Below, in pieces: positions 1 to 7,995 of a DNA stretch of 64,000 bases. The stretch lies in assembly GCA_964593155.1 (NCBI GenBank), contig CAZQHE010000004.1, positions 8,049-72,048 of the forward strand, read 5' to 3'. Numbering within the stretch: position 1 is the first letter of the stretch; every line of letters starts with the position of its first letter. The stretch is from JAJRXK01 sp964593155 (lineage in GTDB: Bacteria; Krumholzibacteriota; Krumholzibacteriia; JAJRXK01). Below the pieces are notes generated by a model, which worked only from the letters and a program-made list of their open reading frames with translations, was not told where the DNA came from and ran no database searches. A program made the translations under genes and the position numbers.

Positions 1-2
1 GC

Positions 3-1781
3 GACGAGATCCTCGCCCACGGCGCGCGCAACCTGGGCGAGGTGCTCAACCGGGTGACCAGCACACTGTTCCTGAGCGCGAACGTACTCACCGACAACCT
101 GCTGAGCGTCCGCCGCCAGTCGCTGACGCCGTACAACACCCACGTCCTGGTCCTGCTCAACGGACGACCGCTGCGCGATCCCATCGCCGGCGGCCTCAAC
201 CACACCATCTACGCCGTGTTCCCGGTCGAGGTGCTCGACCACGTCGAGGTCATCCGCGGACCGGGTTCTGTGCTCCACGGTTCGAACGCATACTCCGGCG
301 TGATCAACCTGGTCACGATCGGTGCCGACGGGGAACCACTCACGGGACGGGTGTCCGTGACCGCCGGCAACCGCGGCGCCGCGGCGCAGAGCGGCAACGT
401 CCACGTGCGCGACGACGACCTGGCCCTGACCCTCGCCCTGTCGCGCTGGACCGACAACGGACCCGACTACACCTTCACCGGCTACCGCGACTCGATGGCC
501 ACCACCAACTGGTTCCGCGAGACCACCGGCCTGTTCGTCGATCTGCAGCACCGCGGGCTGCGCGCCCAGTTCTACTACGCGGACTTCCGGCCCGAGTCGC
601 TGTGGATGTCGGAGAACGCCTGGATGCCCGAACGTGCGTGGGACAACGGCCGCTCGACTGCGGTGTTCGGCGACGTCGGCTACGAACACGCCCTGACCGA
701 GGACCTGCACGCGGACCTGAACCTGACCTTCAACGATCATCATTGGTACAGCTGGGAACCGGACCGGAGCAACGTGGTCGACGTCGAGGACCTCCTGGGG
801 GAGGCCACCCTCGACTACACGATGGATCCCGCCACGCGCCTGCTGGTAGGCGGCACCTTGCAGTACAGCGATCACTACAGCGACTTCCTGCTCGACGGCG
901 ACGAGATCGCCGGCAGCCTGTACGCCCAGATCGACCACTGGGCCCACGAGCGCCTCAAGCTGGCGGCCGGTGCGCAGTACAACCGCGTCGAGGGGATCGA
1001 CGGGCGGGTGTCGCCCCGCGCCGCCGTGATCGCCCACCCCCACGACCGCCTCACGCTGAAGCTCTTGTACAGCCAGGCCTTCCGCAGTGGCTCACGCCTG
1101 GAGAAGGCCTTCGACCATCCGGTGTTCCGGGGAAGTCCCGATCTCCGACCCGAACTGATCGACACCTACGAAGCGCAGGTCGCCTACCGCGGCGAGCGCT
1201 TCACGGCCGCGGTCACCGGCTACCACAGCACGATGAGTGACATCGTGGTCCGGCGCTGGTTCGAGGACGCGAGTGGGTCGTTCGTCCAGAACGTCAACGG
1301 CGGCGAGCACGAGTTCGTGGGCCTGGAGTTCGAGGCACGGATGAAGCTCGGGCACGGGCTGATGCTCCAGGGCAACGCTTCGCTCGGTCGCGACGAGGAC
1401 GACCGCGGCCGTGAGAACGTCGCCCTGCACCCGCGGACCATGCTGAAGGCCGGCTTCGTCTACCGCCGCTCGGGACACTCGCTCGGGGTGTGGAACAACT
1501 CCTTCCTCGACCCCGGCCAGGTCGGCGACCACACCGAGGCGACCGTGCCCGCTCCGAACCCGCGGCCCGACGACTTCCACCTGCTCTCGGCGCGGCTGCG
1601 TCTCGACCTGGGGCGACTGAGTGGAGGACGACCCGACACCTACCACCTGAACGTGTCCGGCGAGAACCTGCTCGGCGACCAGATCACCTACCCGGAGTTC
1701 ACGACGCGGGGGATCAACGCGCTGGTCCCGCTGTACGACGGCACGCTGTGGTACGCCTCGTTCGAGGTCGGCTTCCGCTAG
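3..1781 (+). CDS. TonB-dependent outer-membrane receptor, 5'-truncated by window edge
   Basis: The reading frame is open from base 3, so the N-terminus (signal peptide, TonB box, start of the plug) lies outside the window. The visible part begins inside the plug: LLNGRPLRDPIAGG, then VEVIRGPGSVLHGSNAYSGV, the classic plug motif. About 480 residues of beta-barrel follow, rich in alternating aromatic and polar residues (NLTFNDHHWYSWEP), and the protein ends in FEVGFR, like an outer-membrane C-terminal strand. Such receptors import scarce ligands (metal chelates, cobalamin, glycans) using TonB energy; the ligand cannot be told here. The barrel is short, closer to BtuB-size receptors than to SusC. 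Its TAG stop overlaps the TAG stop of the convergent Rrf2 gene in a shared CTAG. Confidence 0.93.
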   Translation, partial: DEILAHGARNLGEVLNRVTSTLFLSANVLTDNLLSVRRQSLTPYNTHVLVLLNGRPLRDPIAGGLNHTIYAVFPVEVLDHVEVIRGPGSVLHGSNAYSGVINLVTIGADGEPLTGRVSVTAGNRGAAAQSGNVHVRDDDLALTLALSRWTDNGPDYTFTGYRDSMATTNWFRETTGLFVDLQHRGLRAQFYYADFRPESLWMSENAWMPERAWDNGRSTAVFGDVGYEHALTEDLHADLNLTFNDHHWYSWEPDRSNVVDVEDLLGEATLDYTMDPATRLLVGGTLQYSDHYSDFLLDGDEIAGSLYAQIDHWAHERLKLAAGAQYNRVEGIDGRVSPRAAVIAHPHDRLTLKLLYSQAFRSGSRLEKAFDHPVFRGSPDLRPELIDTYEAQVAYRGERFTAAVTGYHSTMSDIVVRRWFEDASGSFVQNVNGGEHEFVGLEFEARMKLGHGLMLQGNASLGRDEDDRGRENVALHPRTMLKAGFVYRRSGHSLGVWNNSFLDPGQVGDHTEATVPAPNPRPDDFHLLSARLRLDLGRLSGGRPDTYHLNVSGENLLGDQITYPEFTTRGINALVPLYDGTLWYASFEVGFR

Positions 1782-2212
1782 TCCCCACTCTCCATGCCCA
1801 GGGGCCAGTGCGGGCCGGGCTCGCTGAGCAGCTCGGCGAAGGTCGTCTCGCCGAAGGCCCTCTCCATGCGCTCCATCTCCCGATCGACGCGACGGTGCAG
1901 CGCACACAGCTCGTGCTCGTGCTCCGGCAGTCCCAGCGGGCAGTGACGGATCCGCTGGAGTGGATCGACGGCGTTGATCACCTCGAGCACGCTCAGGTCC
2001 TCGATCGGCCGCGCCAGGTGGAAACCACCGGCCCGTCCCCGCTGCGACTTCACGATTCCCGCGCGGCCGAGGTGTTGCATCACCTTCGAGAGATAACCCT
2101 CGGGGACTCCCGTCATGTCGTGGATGTCGTGCACGGTCCAGCGTCGCTCGCGCGGGGAACGGGCGAGACACACGACGGCGCGCAGAGCGTACTCGGCGGT
2201 CTGGGAGATCAC
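1778..2212 (-). CDS. Rrf2-family winged-helix transcriptional regulator with atypical cluster ligands
   Basis: A 144-residue protein with the Rrf2 pattern: ISQTAEYALRAVVCLA (helix 1), GVPEGYLSKVMQHL (recognition helix) and SQRGRAGGFHLARP (wing). Known relatives (IscR, NsrR, RsrR) bind a 2Fe-2S or 4Fe-4S cluster. Counting from the chosen start, Cys91 and Cys103 have the spacing of the first and third IscR/NsrR cysteines, and His106 matches IscR His107, but the middle cysteine is replaced by Glu97/His98. Glu7 sits near the Glu/Asp ligand used by RsrR and NsrR. The GTG at 2212 is chosen because GAGGAG lies just upstream on the minus strand; a longer in-frame extension to 2299 has no such site. 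It probably senses redox state or nitric oxide; the target is unknown. Confidence 0.88.
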   Translation of the reverse strand: MISQTAEYALRAVVCLARSPRERRWTVHDIHDMTGVPEGYLSKVMQHLGRAGIVKSQRGRAGGFHLARPIEDLSVLEVINAVDPLQRIRHCPLGLPEHEHELCALHRRVDREMERMERAFGETTFAELLSEPGPHWPLGMESGD

Positions 2213-2279
2213 GGTGGCTCGCTCCTCGGTGGACGTTCGACGTGGTCCGGACGGAACCGGGCACGCCATGAAAATCCAA

Positions 2280-2301
2280 CCTTGACGTTGAAATATCAAG
2301 G
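2280..2301. promoter_or_regulatory. Perfect inverted repeat, probable Rrf2 operator
   Basis: CCTTGA and TCAAGG form perfect 6-bp arms around a 10-bp A/T-rich centre, in an otherwise very G+C-rich stretch. The site lies about 68 bp upstream of the Rrf2 start. On the minus strand a TTGATA that could serve as a -35 lies inside it. Position and symmetry suggest autoregulation; binding is inferred. Confidence 0.5.
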
Positions 2302-2333
2302 GCGAAGGTGCGCTCCGCCGTCGCCCCGACCGC

Positions 2334-3899
2334 TCAGAGCGCGTCGTGGACGACGCAGCCGTCGACCATCGTCAGTCGCACCCCATCGGCGCTCCACGCG
2401 TCGACGTGTTCGTCACGGACGTCGTCGACCGCCGTGAGGTCGGCCCGCATGCCCACCGCGATGCGTCCGAGTTCGGTCTCCCACCCGCCGGCGGGGGCCG
2501 CGACCGAGGTGTAGCCGGCGAGCGATTCCTGCACCGTCAGCGCCTGCTCGGGGTGGAAGCGACGGCCGTCGCGACCCCGGCGGTCGACGGTGAGACGCAG
2601 ACCGCGCCACGGGTCGGGGGTCGCCACGGGCATGTCGCTGCCCAGACAGACGTGCACGCCCGCGTCCCACATCTCGCGCAGCGGGTAGGCGCGGGCCGCG
2701 GCCCCACCCCACTCGCGCTCGAGCAACGGCAGATCGTCCTCGAGGTGGACCGGTTGCATCGCGCACAGGATGTCGTGCCGGACCAGGCGCGGCACGGTCG
2801 CCGCCGGAACGCACTGCGCGTGCTCGATGCGATGGCGCAGCCCCCGGCCGTGCCGGGCACGCAGGGTCTCGATCGCGTCCACGACCACGTCGACGGTCCG
2901 GTCACCGATGGCGTGCACGGTCCCGGCGATCGACGACGACGCCGCCCGGTCGAGCACCGCGAGGAGTTCCTCCGGATCCATCAACAGGGAACCCGGCTGG
3001 CCGTCGGGGTAGTCGGCGTACATCGCCGCCGTCCGCGAGCCCATGGAGCCATCCATGAAGATCTTCACCCCGCCGAGGCGGACCCAGGGATCGGTGCTCG
3101 CGTACGATGGTTCTCCGCGTTCGAGGCGGGCGTCGAGGTCGTCGAGGGGCGTGTGGAAGCAGACGCGCAGGCCCGCGCGGCCGGCCTCGGCCCGCCGTCG
3201 GTAGTGGGCGAGCACGTCCATCGGCTCCATGCAGTGCACGCCCGTCAGTCCGAGGCGGTGCAGGGCGTCGCGCGCGGTGTCCAGCCAGCGGTCGGCCACC
3301 GCGTCGCTCACCGGCGGCCGCGCGTCGCGCACCAGCTCCCACGCGGTTTCGTGCAGCAGGCCGTTCGGGCTGCCGTCGGCATCGCGTCCGATCCAGCCGC
3401 CGGGCGGCGCCTCGGCCGATCCGTCCAACACACCCGCGCGCCGCAGGGCCTCGGTGTTGCACCACAGGGTGTGGTAGTCGCGGGCCTCGAAGAACACCGG
3501 TCGCTCCCCGAAGACCTCGTCGAGGGTCTGCCGCGTGAAGCGTTCCCTCGCCCCGAGGAAGTGCGGGTCCCAGCCACCACCGCCGATCCACTCGGGATCG
3601 TCGGGAGCGCTCCCGGCGGCCGCGCGCAGCGTACCGAGCAGTTCGTCGAACGAACCGGCCCCGGAGAGGTCGACCCCGGCCCGGCGACGGGCCCACTCGA
3701 AGAAGTGCGTGTGGGTGTCGGTCATCCCGGCGAGCAGGAGGGCTCCGCCGAGATCGATCGTCTCGACCGCATCACCGACTTCCAGGTCACCGCGAGCCCC
3801 CACTGCCGCGATCCGGCCTTCGCGCACCACGACCGAGTCTCCTCGGAGGTCACCGCCCGGGTCGAACAGCCGGGCGCCCGTCAGGAGGAGTGTGTCCAC
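2334..3899 (-). CDS. YtcJ-like metal-dependent amidohydrolase
   Basis: A 521-residue amidohydrolase-superfamily enzyme of the YtcJ/amidohydrolase 3 type. The N-terminal beta-sandwich is followed by the metal-binding TDTHTHFFEWA, then KIFMDGSMGSRTA, HAIGDRTVDVV, HRIEHAQ and the late LGSDMPVATPDPW, in the order expected for this family. It should hydrolyse an amide or related bond in a small molecule; YtcJ-type substrates are rarely known and nothing here names one. Start is GTG at 3899, 5 bp after the stop of the zinc-ribbon gene, so the two are probably cotranscribed. There is no signal peptide, so it should be cytoplasmic. Confidence 0.88.
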   Translation of the reverse strand: MDTLLLTGARLFDPGGDLRGDSVVVREGRIAAVGARGDLEVGDAVETIDLGGALLLAGMTDTHTHFFEWARRRAGVDLSGAGSFDELLGTLRAAAGSAPDDPEWIGGGGWDPHFLGARERFTRQTLDEVFGERPVFFEARDYHTLWCNTEALRRAGVLDGSAEAPPGGWIGRDADGSPNGLLHETAWELVRDARPPVSDAVADRWLDTARDALHRLGLTGVHCMEPMDVLAHYRRRAEAGRAGLRVCFHTPLDDLDARLERGEPSYASTDPWVRLGGVKIFMDGSMGSRTAAMYADYPDGQPGSLLMDPEELLAVLDRAASSSIAGTVHAIGDRTVDVVVDAIETLRARHGRGLRHRIEHAQCVPAATVPRLVRHDILCAMQPVHLEDDLPLLEREWGGAAARAYPLREMWDAGVHVCLGSDMPVATPDPWRGLRLTVDRRGRDGRRFHPEQALTVQESLAGYTSVAAPAGGWETELGRIAVGMRADLTAVDDVRDEHVDAWSADGVRLTMVDGCVVHDAL

Positions 3900-3904
3900 C
3901 GCGC

Positions 3905-4468
3905 TCAGTCCCGTCGTCCGAACCCGCGCCGACGCTTCGGCTCGGGACGACCGACCTGCGAGATCAAGTCGCCCACTGCCCGCCGGTCGAGGATGCCGGG
4001 ATCGAAGCGCACCTTCACGTCGTCACGCAGGAACAGGAACAGGAACAACACGTTCCACAGCGGCGCGAGCATGCCGCCGGCCCACCGGGCGTCGGGCAGC
4101 CAGCCCAGGGTGAGGGCGAGACCGGTGAGGGCCTCGAAGCCGACGAAGAGCAGGGGCACGTAGCGACCCCAGGGCTCGCGCAGGATCAACGCGAGCAGAC
4201 TGCCGGCGGCGGTGAGGAAGCGAACGGTGGCCAGCAGGGTGAGCAGGGAGTCGCGCAACGAGCCGCCGAAGGTGTTCATCAGGGTGGCCACGGCGAGCAC
4301 CATGGTCACCGTGACGTTCACGGCGAACAGACCGAGGAGCAGGCGGATGGCCAGAGGCAGGTAGTGCGGCTCGCCGAGCCCGCGGTCGGGCTCCTCGCAG
4401 AACGGGCACCCCGTCTCGAGGGCCGGGATCACCTTGCCGCAGCGCTCACACCGGATGATGTCGACCAC
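3905..4468 (-). CDS. Zinc-ribbon membrane protein of unknown function
   Basis: A 187-residue protein starting with a small zinc ribbon: CERCGK at the N-terminus and CPFC about 14 residues later (two CxxC pairs). Four hydrophobic segments follow (roughly IRLLLGLFAVNVTVTMVLAV, LLTLLATVRFLTAAGSLLAL, YVPLLFVGFEALTGLAL and MLAPLWNVLFLFLFL), and the C-terminal tail is basic. GTG at 4468 is preferred over an upstream in-frame ATG at 4639 because GAGGAG precedes it and the extra N-terminal residues look like random G+C-rich translation. It is probably an inner-membrane protein with the ribbon in the cytoplasm. The function is not recognised; it is likely transcribed with the downstream amidohydrolase. 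Confidence 0.75.
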   Translation of the reverse strand: MVDIIRCERCGKVIPALETGCPFCEEPDRGLGEPHYLPLAIRLLLGLFAVNVTVTMVLAVATLMNTFGGSLRDSLLTLLATVRFLTAAGSLLALILREPWGRYVPLLFVGFEALTGLALTLGWLPDARWAGGMLAPLWNVLFLFLFLRDDVKVRFDPGILDRRAVGDLISQVGRPEPKRRRGFGRRD

Positions 4469-4518
4469 GTCGCTCCTCGTCGTCGCAGCAGGGGGCGCGA
4501 ACCGATCCGTCTCCTTCG

Positions 4519-4548
4519 AACGTACACCGTCGCGGCGCGCCTCGCCAA
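4519..4548 (-). promoter_or_regulatory. Candidate sigma-70-like promoter for the zinc-ribbon gene
   Basis: On the minus strand TTGGCG (4548-4543) and TACGTT (4524-4519) are separated by 18 bp, 50 bp upstream of the GTG at 4468. It is divergent from the promoter at 4581. Confidence 0.4.
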
Positions 4549-4580
4549 GCCCCCTGCAGGCCGGGGCGGGACCGATCCGC

Positions 4581-4609
4581 TTGCCCGGGGCGATCCGGTC
4601 GGCTAGCTT
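4581..4609 (+). promoter_or_regulatory. Candidate sigma-70-like promoter for the UbiD-family gene
   Basis: TTGCCC (4581-4586), a 17-bp spacer and TAGCTT (4604-4609), 32 bp before the GTG start at 4642. The same -35 and spacing recur upstream of the thymidine kinase and the POT transporter. Confidence 0.55.
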
Positions 4610-4641
4610 CCGCTTCCGACCCTCTCGACCCCGAGGCACGC

Positions 4642-6450
4642 GTGGAATCCCTGTTTCCCGACCTCCGCACCTTCCTGTCGCACCTGCGCGATCGAGGCGA
4701 TCTCGTCGAGATCGACGCCCCGGTCGATCCGCACCTCGAGGCGCCGGAGATCCACCGCCGCGTGATCGCGGCGGGCGGCCCGGCGCTGCTCTTCCGCAAC
4801 CTCACGGGCCACGACCGCTCGACCGTGACCAACCTCTTCGGCACGGCCGAACGGGTGGAGATGGCCTTCGGGCGCCGTCCGAAGGAGCTGGTCGAGCGCA
4901 TCGCGGCCCTGCCGCAGGTGTTGATGCCGCCCACACCGGGCCGGATCTGGAGCCAGCGCGACCTGGCGCTGCCCCTGCTGCGGATCGGGCTCGGCAAGCA
5001 GCGCAACGCACCGGTCCTCGACGTCCGCGAGACGCCGCCGAAGGCCTCGCGCATGCCGCTGCTGACCACGTGGGAGAAGGACGGCGGGCCCTTCGTCACG
5101 CTGCCGCTGGTCTACACCGAACACCCCGACGACGCGGGCGCGCCGAACCTCGGCATGTACCGCATGCAGCGCTACGACGACGAGCACTTCGGGCTGCACT
5201 GGCAGATCGGAAAGGGAGGCGGCTTCCACCACCAGGTGGCCGAGACACGCGGCGAGGCCCTGCCGGTGAACGTGTTCCTGGGCGGACCGCCGGCGCTGAT
5301 CCTGTCGGCCATCGCCCCCCTGCCGGAGAACGTTCCCGAACTCCTGCTGGCGTCGCTGCTGGCCGGCCGACGCCTGGCCATGGCCGACAATCCGTACGGG
5401 CCCCTGCCGCTGGTCGCCGGCTGCGAGTACGTGATCGTGGGCGAGGCGCTGCCGGGTGTCCGCCGGCCCGAGGGACCCTTCGGCGACCACTACGGCTACT
5501 ACTCGTTGCGCCACGACTATCCGGTGATGAAGGTGCGTTCGATCGTGCGCCGACGCGACGCGATCCTGCCCGCCACCGTGGTCGGCAAGCCGCGGCAGGA
5601 GGACTTCTTCATCGGCGACTTCCTGCAGGAGCTGCTGTCGCCGGTGTTCCCCCTGGTCATGCCCAACGTCGTGGACCTGTGGAGCTACGGCGAGACCGGC
5701 TACCACTCGCTGTCGGCCGCAGTCGTCAAGCAGCGCTACAAACGCGAGGCCATGAGCGCGGCCTTCCGCATCCTCGGCGAGGGTCAGCTGTCGCTGACCA
5801 AGTTCCTGCTGGTGCTCGACCGCGAGCGCGACCTCAGGGACTTCCGGGGCACGCTCGAGCACGTCCTGGCCCGCTGCGACCTGCGCACCGACCTGTACGT
5901 CTTCGGCAATCTGTCCATGGACACGCTCGACTACAACGGCCCCCAGGTGAACGAGGGCAGCAAGGGCGTGCTGCTGGGTGTGGGCGATCCGATCCGCGAA
6001 CTCCCGCGCGAGTTCCACGGCGAGCTGCCGGCCGGCGTCCGTCGCGTCGAGGTCTACTGCGGCGGCTGTCTGGTGATCGAGGGCCCGAGCGCGGCCGACG
6101 ACCCCGAGGCCGGCCCGCGCCTGGTGCGCGAACCCGCCTTCGCCGACTGGCCGATGATCGTGCTGGCCGACGACGCCGCGCAGGCCGCGCGCAGCGACTT
6201 CAACTTCCTGTGGGTGACCTTCACCCGCTTCGAGCCCGCGGCCGACGTGCACGGATCGGACGTGCAGTTGCGGAGGCTGCACCCGTCCTTCGAGCCCCCG
6301 GTGCTGATCGACGCCCGGCTCAAGCCGGGCTTTCCCGACGAGCTGTTCTGCGACGAGCACACGGCCTCGACCGTCGAACACCGGTGGCGGGACTACTTCC
6401 CGGACGGGAACGTGGAGATGGGCGACAGCGACCGGGCCCACCTCGACTGA
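4642..6450 (+). CDS. UbiD-family prenylated-FMN-dependent decarboxylase
   Basis: A 602-residue UbiD-family protein. It has the family N-terminus (FLSHLRDRGDLVEIDAPVDP), GMYRMQRYDDEHFGLHW and GGFHHQ in the cofactor region, EGPFGDHYGYYSL, and IGDFLQELLSPVFPLVMPNV. Members use prenylated FMN, made by a UbiX partner, to decarboxylate aromatic or unsaturated acids. The length matches the roughly 600-residue group found in menaquinone (futalosine-route) bacteria rather than the 490-residue E. coli UbiD, so a quinone-pathway role is likely but not proven. No ubiX or other quinone gene is in the window. GTG at 4642 has GAGG 5 nt upstream. The C-terminal third is longer than in E. coli UbiD. Confidence 0.88.
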   Translation: MESLFPDLRTFLSHLRDRGDLVEIDAPVDPHLEAPEIHRRVIAAGGPALLFRNLTGHDRSTVTNLFGTAERVEMAFGRRPKELVERIAALPQVLMPPTPGRIWSQRDLALPLLRIGLGKQRNAPVLDVRETPPKASRMPLLTTWEKDGGPFVTLPLVYTEHPDDAGAPNLGMYRMQRYDDEHFGLHWQIGKGGGFHHQVAETRGEALPVNVFLGGPPALILSAIAPLPENVPELLLASLLAGRRLAMADNPYGPLPLVAGCEYVIVGEALPGVRRPEGPFGDHYGYYSLRHDYPVMKVRSIVRRRDAILPATVVGKPRQEDFFIGDFLQELLSPVFPLVMPNVVDLWSYGETGYHSLSAAVVKQRYKREAMSAAFRILGEGQLSLTKFLLVLDRERDLRDFRGTLEHVLARCDLRTDLYVFGNLSMDTLDYNGPQVNEGSKGVLLGVGDPIRELPREFHGELPAGVRRVEVYCGGCLVIEGPSAADDPEAGPRLVREPAFADWPMIVLADDAAQAARSDFNFLWVTFTRFEPAADVHGSDVQLRRLHPSFEPPVLIDARLKPGFPDELFCDEHTASTVEHRWRDYFPDGNVEMGDSDRAHLD

Positions 6451-6478
6451 GATCGGCCGCCCACGCCGAGGGCCCGCA

Positions 6479-7168
6479 TCAGCGGTGGCGACCCGACACG
6501 GGATCGAAGAGACTCTCGGCATCGGGCCGGGAGTCCTCGTCCCGCTCGGGCTCGACCTCGCGCGGGTTCACCACCGCGCAGGTCTCGCAGTAGTCGAAGG
6601 GGCGGACGTCCTTGCCCGGACGGCAGACCAGGTAGACCGGTGTCGGTGGCTCGAGATCGGTCTCGACCGTCGGTGCACTCGGCCGACTCGTCGGGGCCAG
6701 ACCCAGGACGACGTCGGTGGCCGGTTCGGTCAGCATCATCTTCATCTGGGCGAGGACGATGGTCTCTCCGCTCTGGCAGTCCTCCGGCTTCACCGCAGCG
6801 TAGACCTCGGGCCACTGGCCGACGTTCACGTCGGCCAGGATCTGCGACTCCACCACGGTCAACCGTTCGTCGATCTGCACCCGGGCCTCCCACCCGCGCA
6901 GGGCGACCTGCACGTCGTGGGCGATCAGGTACACGTCGAAGGGCTGATTCGGCTCCGCCGCGATCTCCTGGCCGCGCGAGACCAGGTCGAACACGATGCG
7001 CAGGCGCGCGTCGGGAGCACCCGGGGGCGCGTCCGGATACTCCGGGAACTCCGAGGTGTCCAGGCCCTGGAAGGCCCGTGGCGGGTCCTCTTCGTCGCTG
7101 CGGTCCTGCGCCGTGGCGGGCACGACGGCCCACAGGAGCAGCACGAAGGTCAGGATCGTCGACCTCAT
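6479..7168 (-). CDS. Secreted hypothetical protein
   Basis: A 229-residue protein with a clear signal peptide (MRSTILTFVLLLWAVVPATAQ; cleavage expected after ATA or TAQ). The mature part has an acidic proline-rich start, a beta-rich middle (RLRIVFDLVSRGQEIAAEP, FDVYLIAHDVQVALRGWEA) and a C-terminal four-cysteine region (CQSGE, CRPGK, CETC) that could form disulfides in the periplasm. No family is recognised. ATG at 7168 is chosen because the signal peptide starts there and AGGTGA precedes it. It begins 5 bp after the PP2C phosphatase stop, so the two are likely cotranscribed; the phosphatase is cytoplasmic, so the functional link is unclear. Confidence 0.7.
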   Translation of the reverse strand: MRSTILTFVLLLWAVVPATAQDRSDEEDPPRAFQGLDTSEFPEYPDAPPGAPDARLRIVFDLVSRGQEIAAEPNQPFDVYLIAHDVQVALRGWEARVQIDERLTVVESQILADVNVGQWPEVYAAVKPEDCQSGETIVLAQMKMMLTEPATDVVLGLAPTSRPSAPTVETDLEPPTPVYLVCRPGKDVRPFDYCETCAVVNPREVEPERDEDSRPDAESLFDPVSGRHR

Positions 7169-7173
7169 GGATC

Positions 7174-7902
7174 TCACCTCTCGCTCCCGCCGTGGTCGAT
7201 CTCGACCACCACGACGGAGATGTTGTCGGACCCGCCGGCCTGGTTCGCCTGAGCCACCAGGGACTCGACCAACTGCTCGAGATCGCTCCCCGTGGAGACC
7301 TCGGCCGCGATCTCGGTCTCGGTGAGCATGTCGGTCAAGCCGTCGCTGCACAGGACCAACCGGTCGCCGGCGCGCAGTTCGAGTCCGCTCCGGGAGACCT
7401 CGACGTCCGGCTCCACCCCCACGCTCCGGGTGAGCACGTTGCGCATGGGGTGCACGCGTGATTCCGATTCGGTCAGGGTCCCCTGGTCGATCATGGCCTG
7501 GATCGCCCGGTGGTCACTCGTGACCTGTTGCACTCGGTTCTCCCGCACCAGGTAACACCGGCTGTCGCCGATGTGGGCGACGTGGGCGTACTGGCCGTCC
7601 ACCGACACGACGACGCAGGTCGAACCCATGCGTTGGAGATCGGCGTCGGCCTCGCCGCGTTCGAAGACGTGCCGGTTGATCCGTTCGAGGGCAGTCTCGA
7701 GTGCTGGGCCGTCGAGCGGGGACTCCGCGGCGCGCGCGATCTCGCCGAGCTCGGCGGTGACCATGTGGCTGGCGACGCGACCTCCGCGGTGTCCGCCCAT
7801 GCCGTCGGCCACGGCGAAGAGACCGCGATCCGGAATCAGCAGGATGCTGTCCTCGTTCGACGCGCGATGTCGTCCGATGTCGGTCCGTCCGGCTGCTCTC
7901 AC
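7174..7902 (-). CDS. PP2C-type serine/threonine protein phosphatase (Stp-like)
   Basis: A 242-residue soluble PP2C phosphatase. It shows the metal-site motifs in order: TDIGRHRASNEDS (Asp18), FAVADGMGGHRGG (Asp33-Gly34), VAHIGDSRCYLV, VTSDH, LCSDGLTDML and GGSDNISVVVVEI. Bacterial Stp/PstP enzymes reverse Ser/Thr phosphorylation by Hanks-type kinases and usually sit beside a kinase gene; no kinase is in this window, so the partner is elsewhere. Start is GTG at 7902. A promoter-like pair lies 58-86 bp upstream. Downstream is a secreted protein gene only 5 bp away. Confidence 0.93.
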   Translation of the reverse strand: MRAAGRTDIGRHRASNEDSILLIPDRGLFAVADGMGGHRGGRVASHMVTAELGEIARAAESPLDGPALETALERINRHVFERGEADADLQRMGSTCVVVSVDGQYAHVAHIGDSRCYLVRENRVQQVTSDHRAIQAMIDQGTLTESESRVHPMRNVLTRSVGVEPDVEVSRSGLELRAGDRLVLCSDGLTDMLTETEIAAEVSTGSDLEQLVESLVAQANQAGGSDNISVVVVEIDHGGSER

Positions 7903-7959
7903 GGTGCTCTCCGTACTCGGCGACTCCGCGTTCCCGAGCGGAATCGACCCCTTCCGGCC

Positions 7960-7988
7960 AGGGTAACCGATCCGCCCGGCCTTGGCAG
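7960..7988 (-). promoter_or_regulatory. Candidate promoter for the PP2C gene
   Basis: On the minus strand CTGCCA (7988-7983), a 17-bp spacer and TACCCT (7965-7960) lie between the ATPase gene and the PP2C start. It resembles the TTGCC-type -35 seen elsewhere in the window. Confidence 0.4.
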
Positions 7989-7995
7989 CAGTGGA

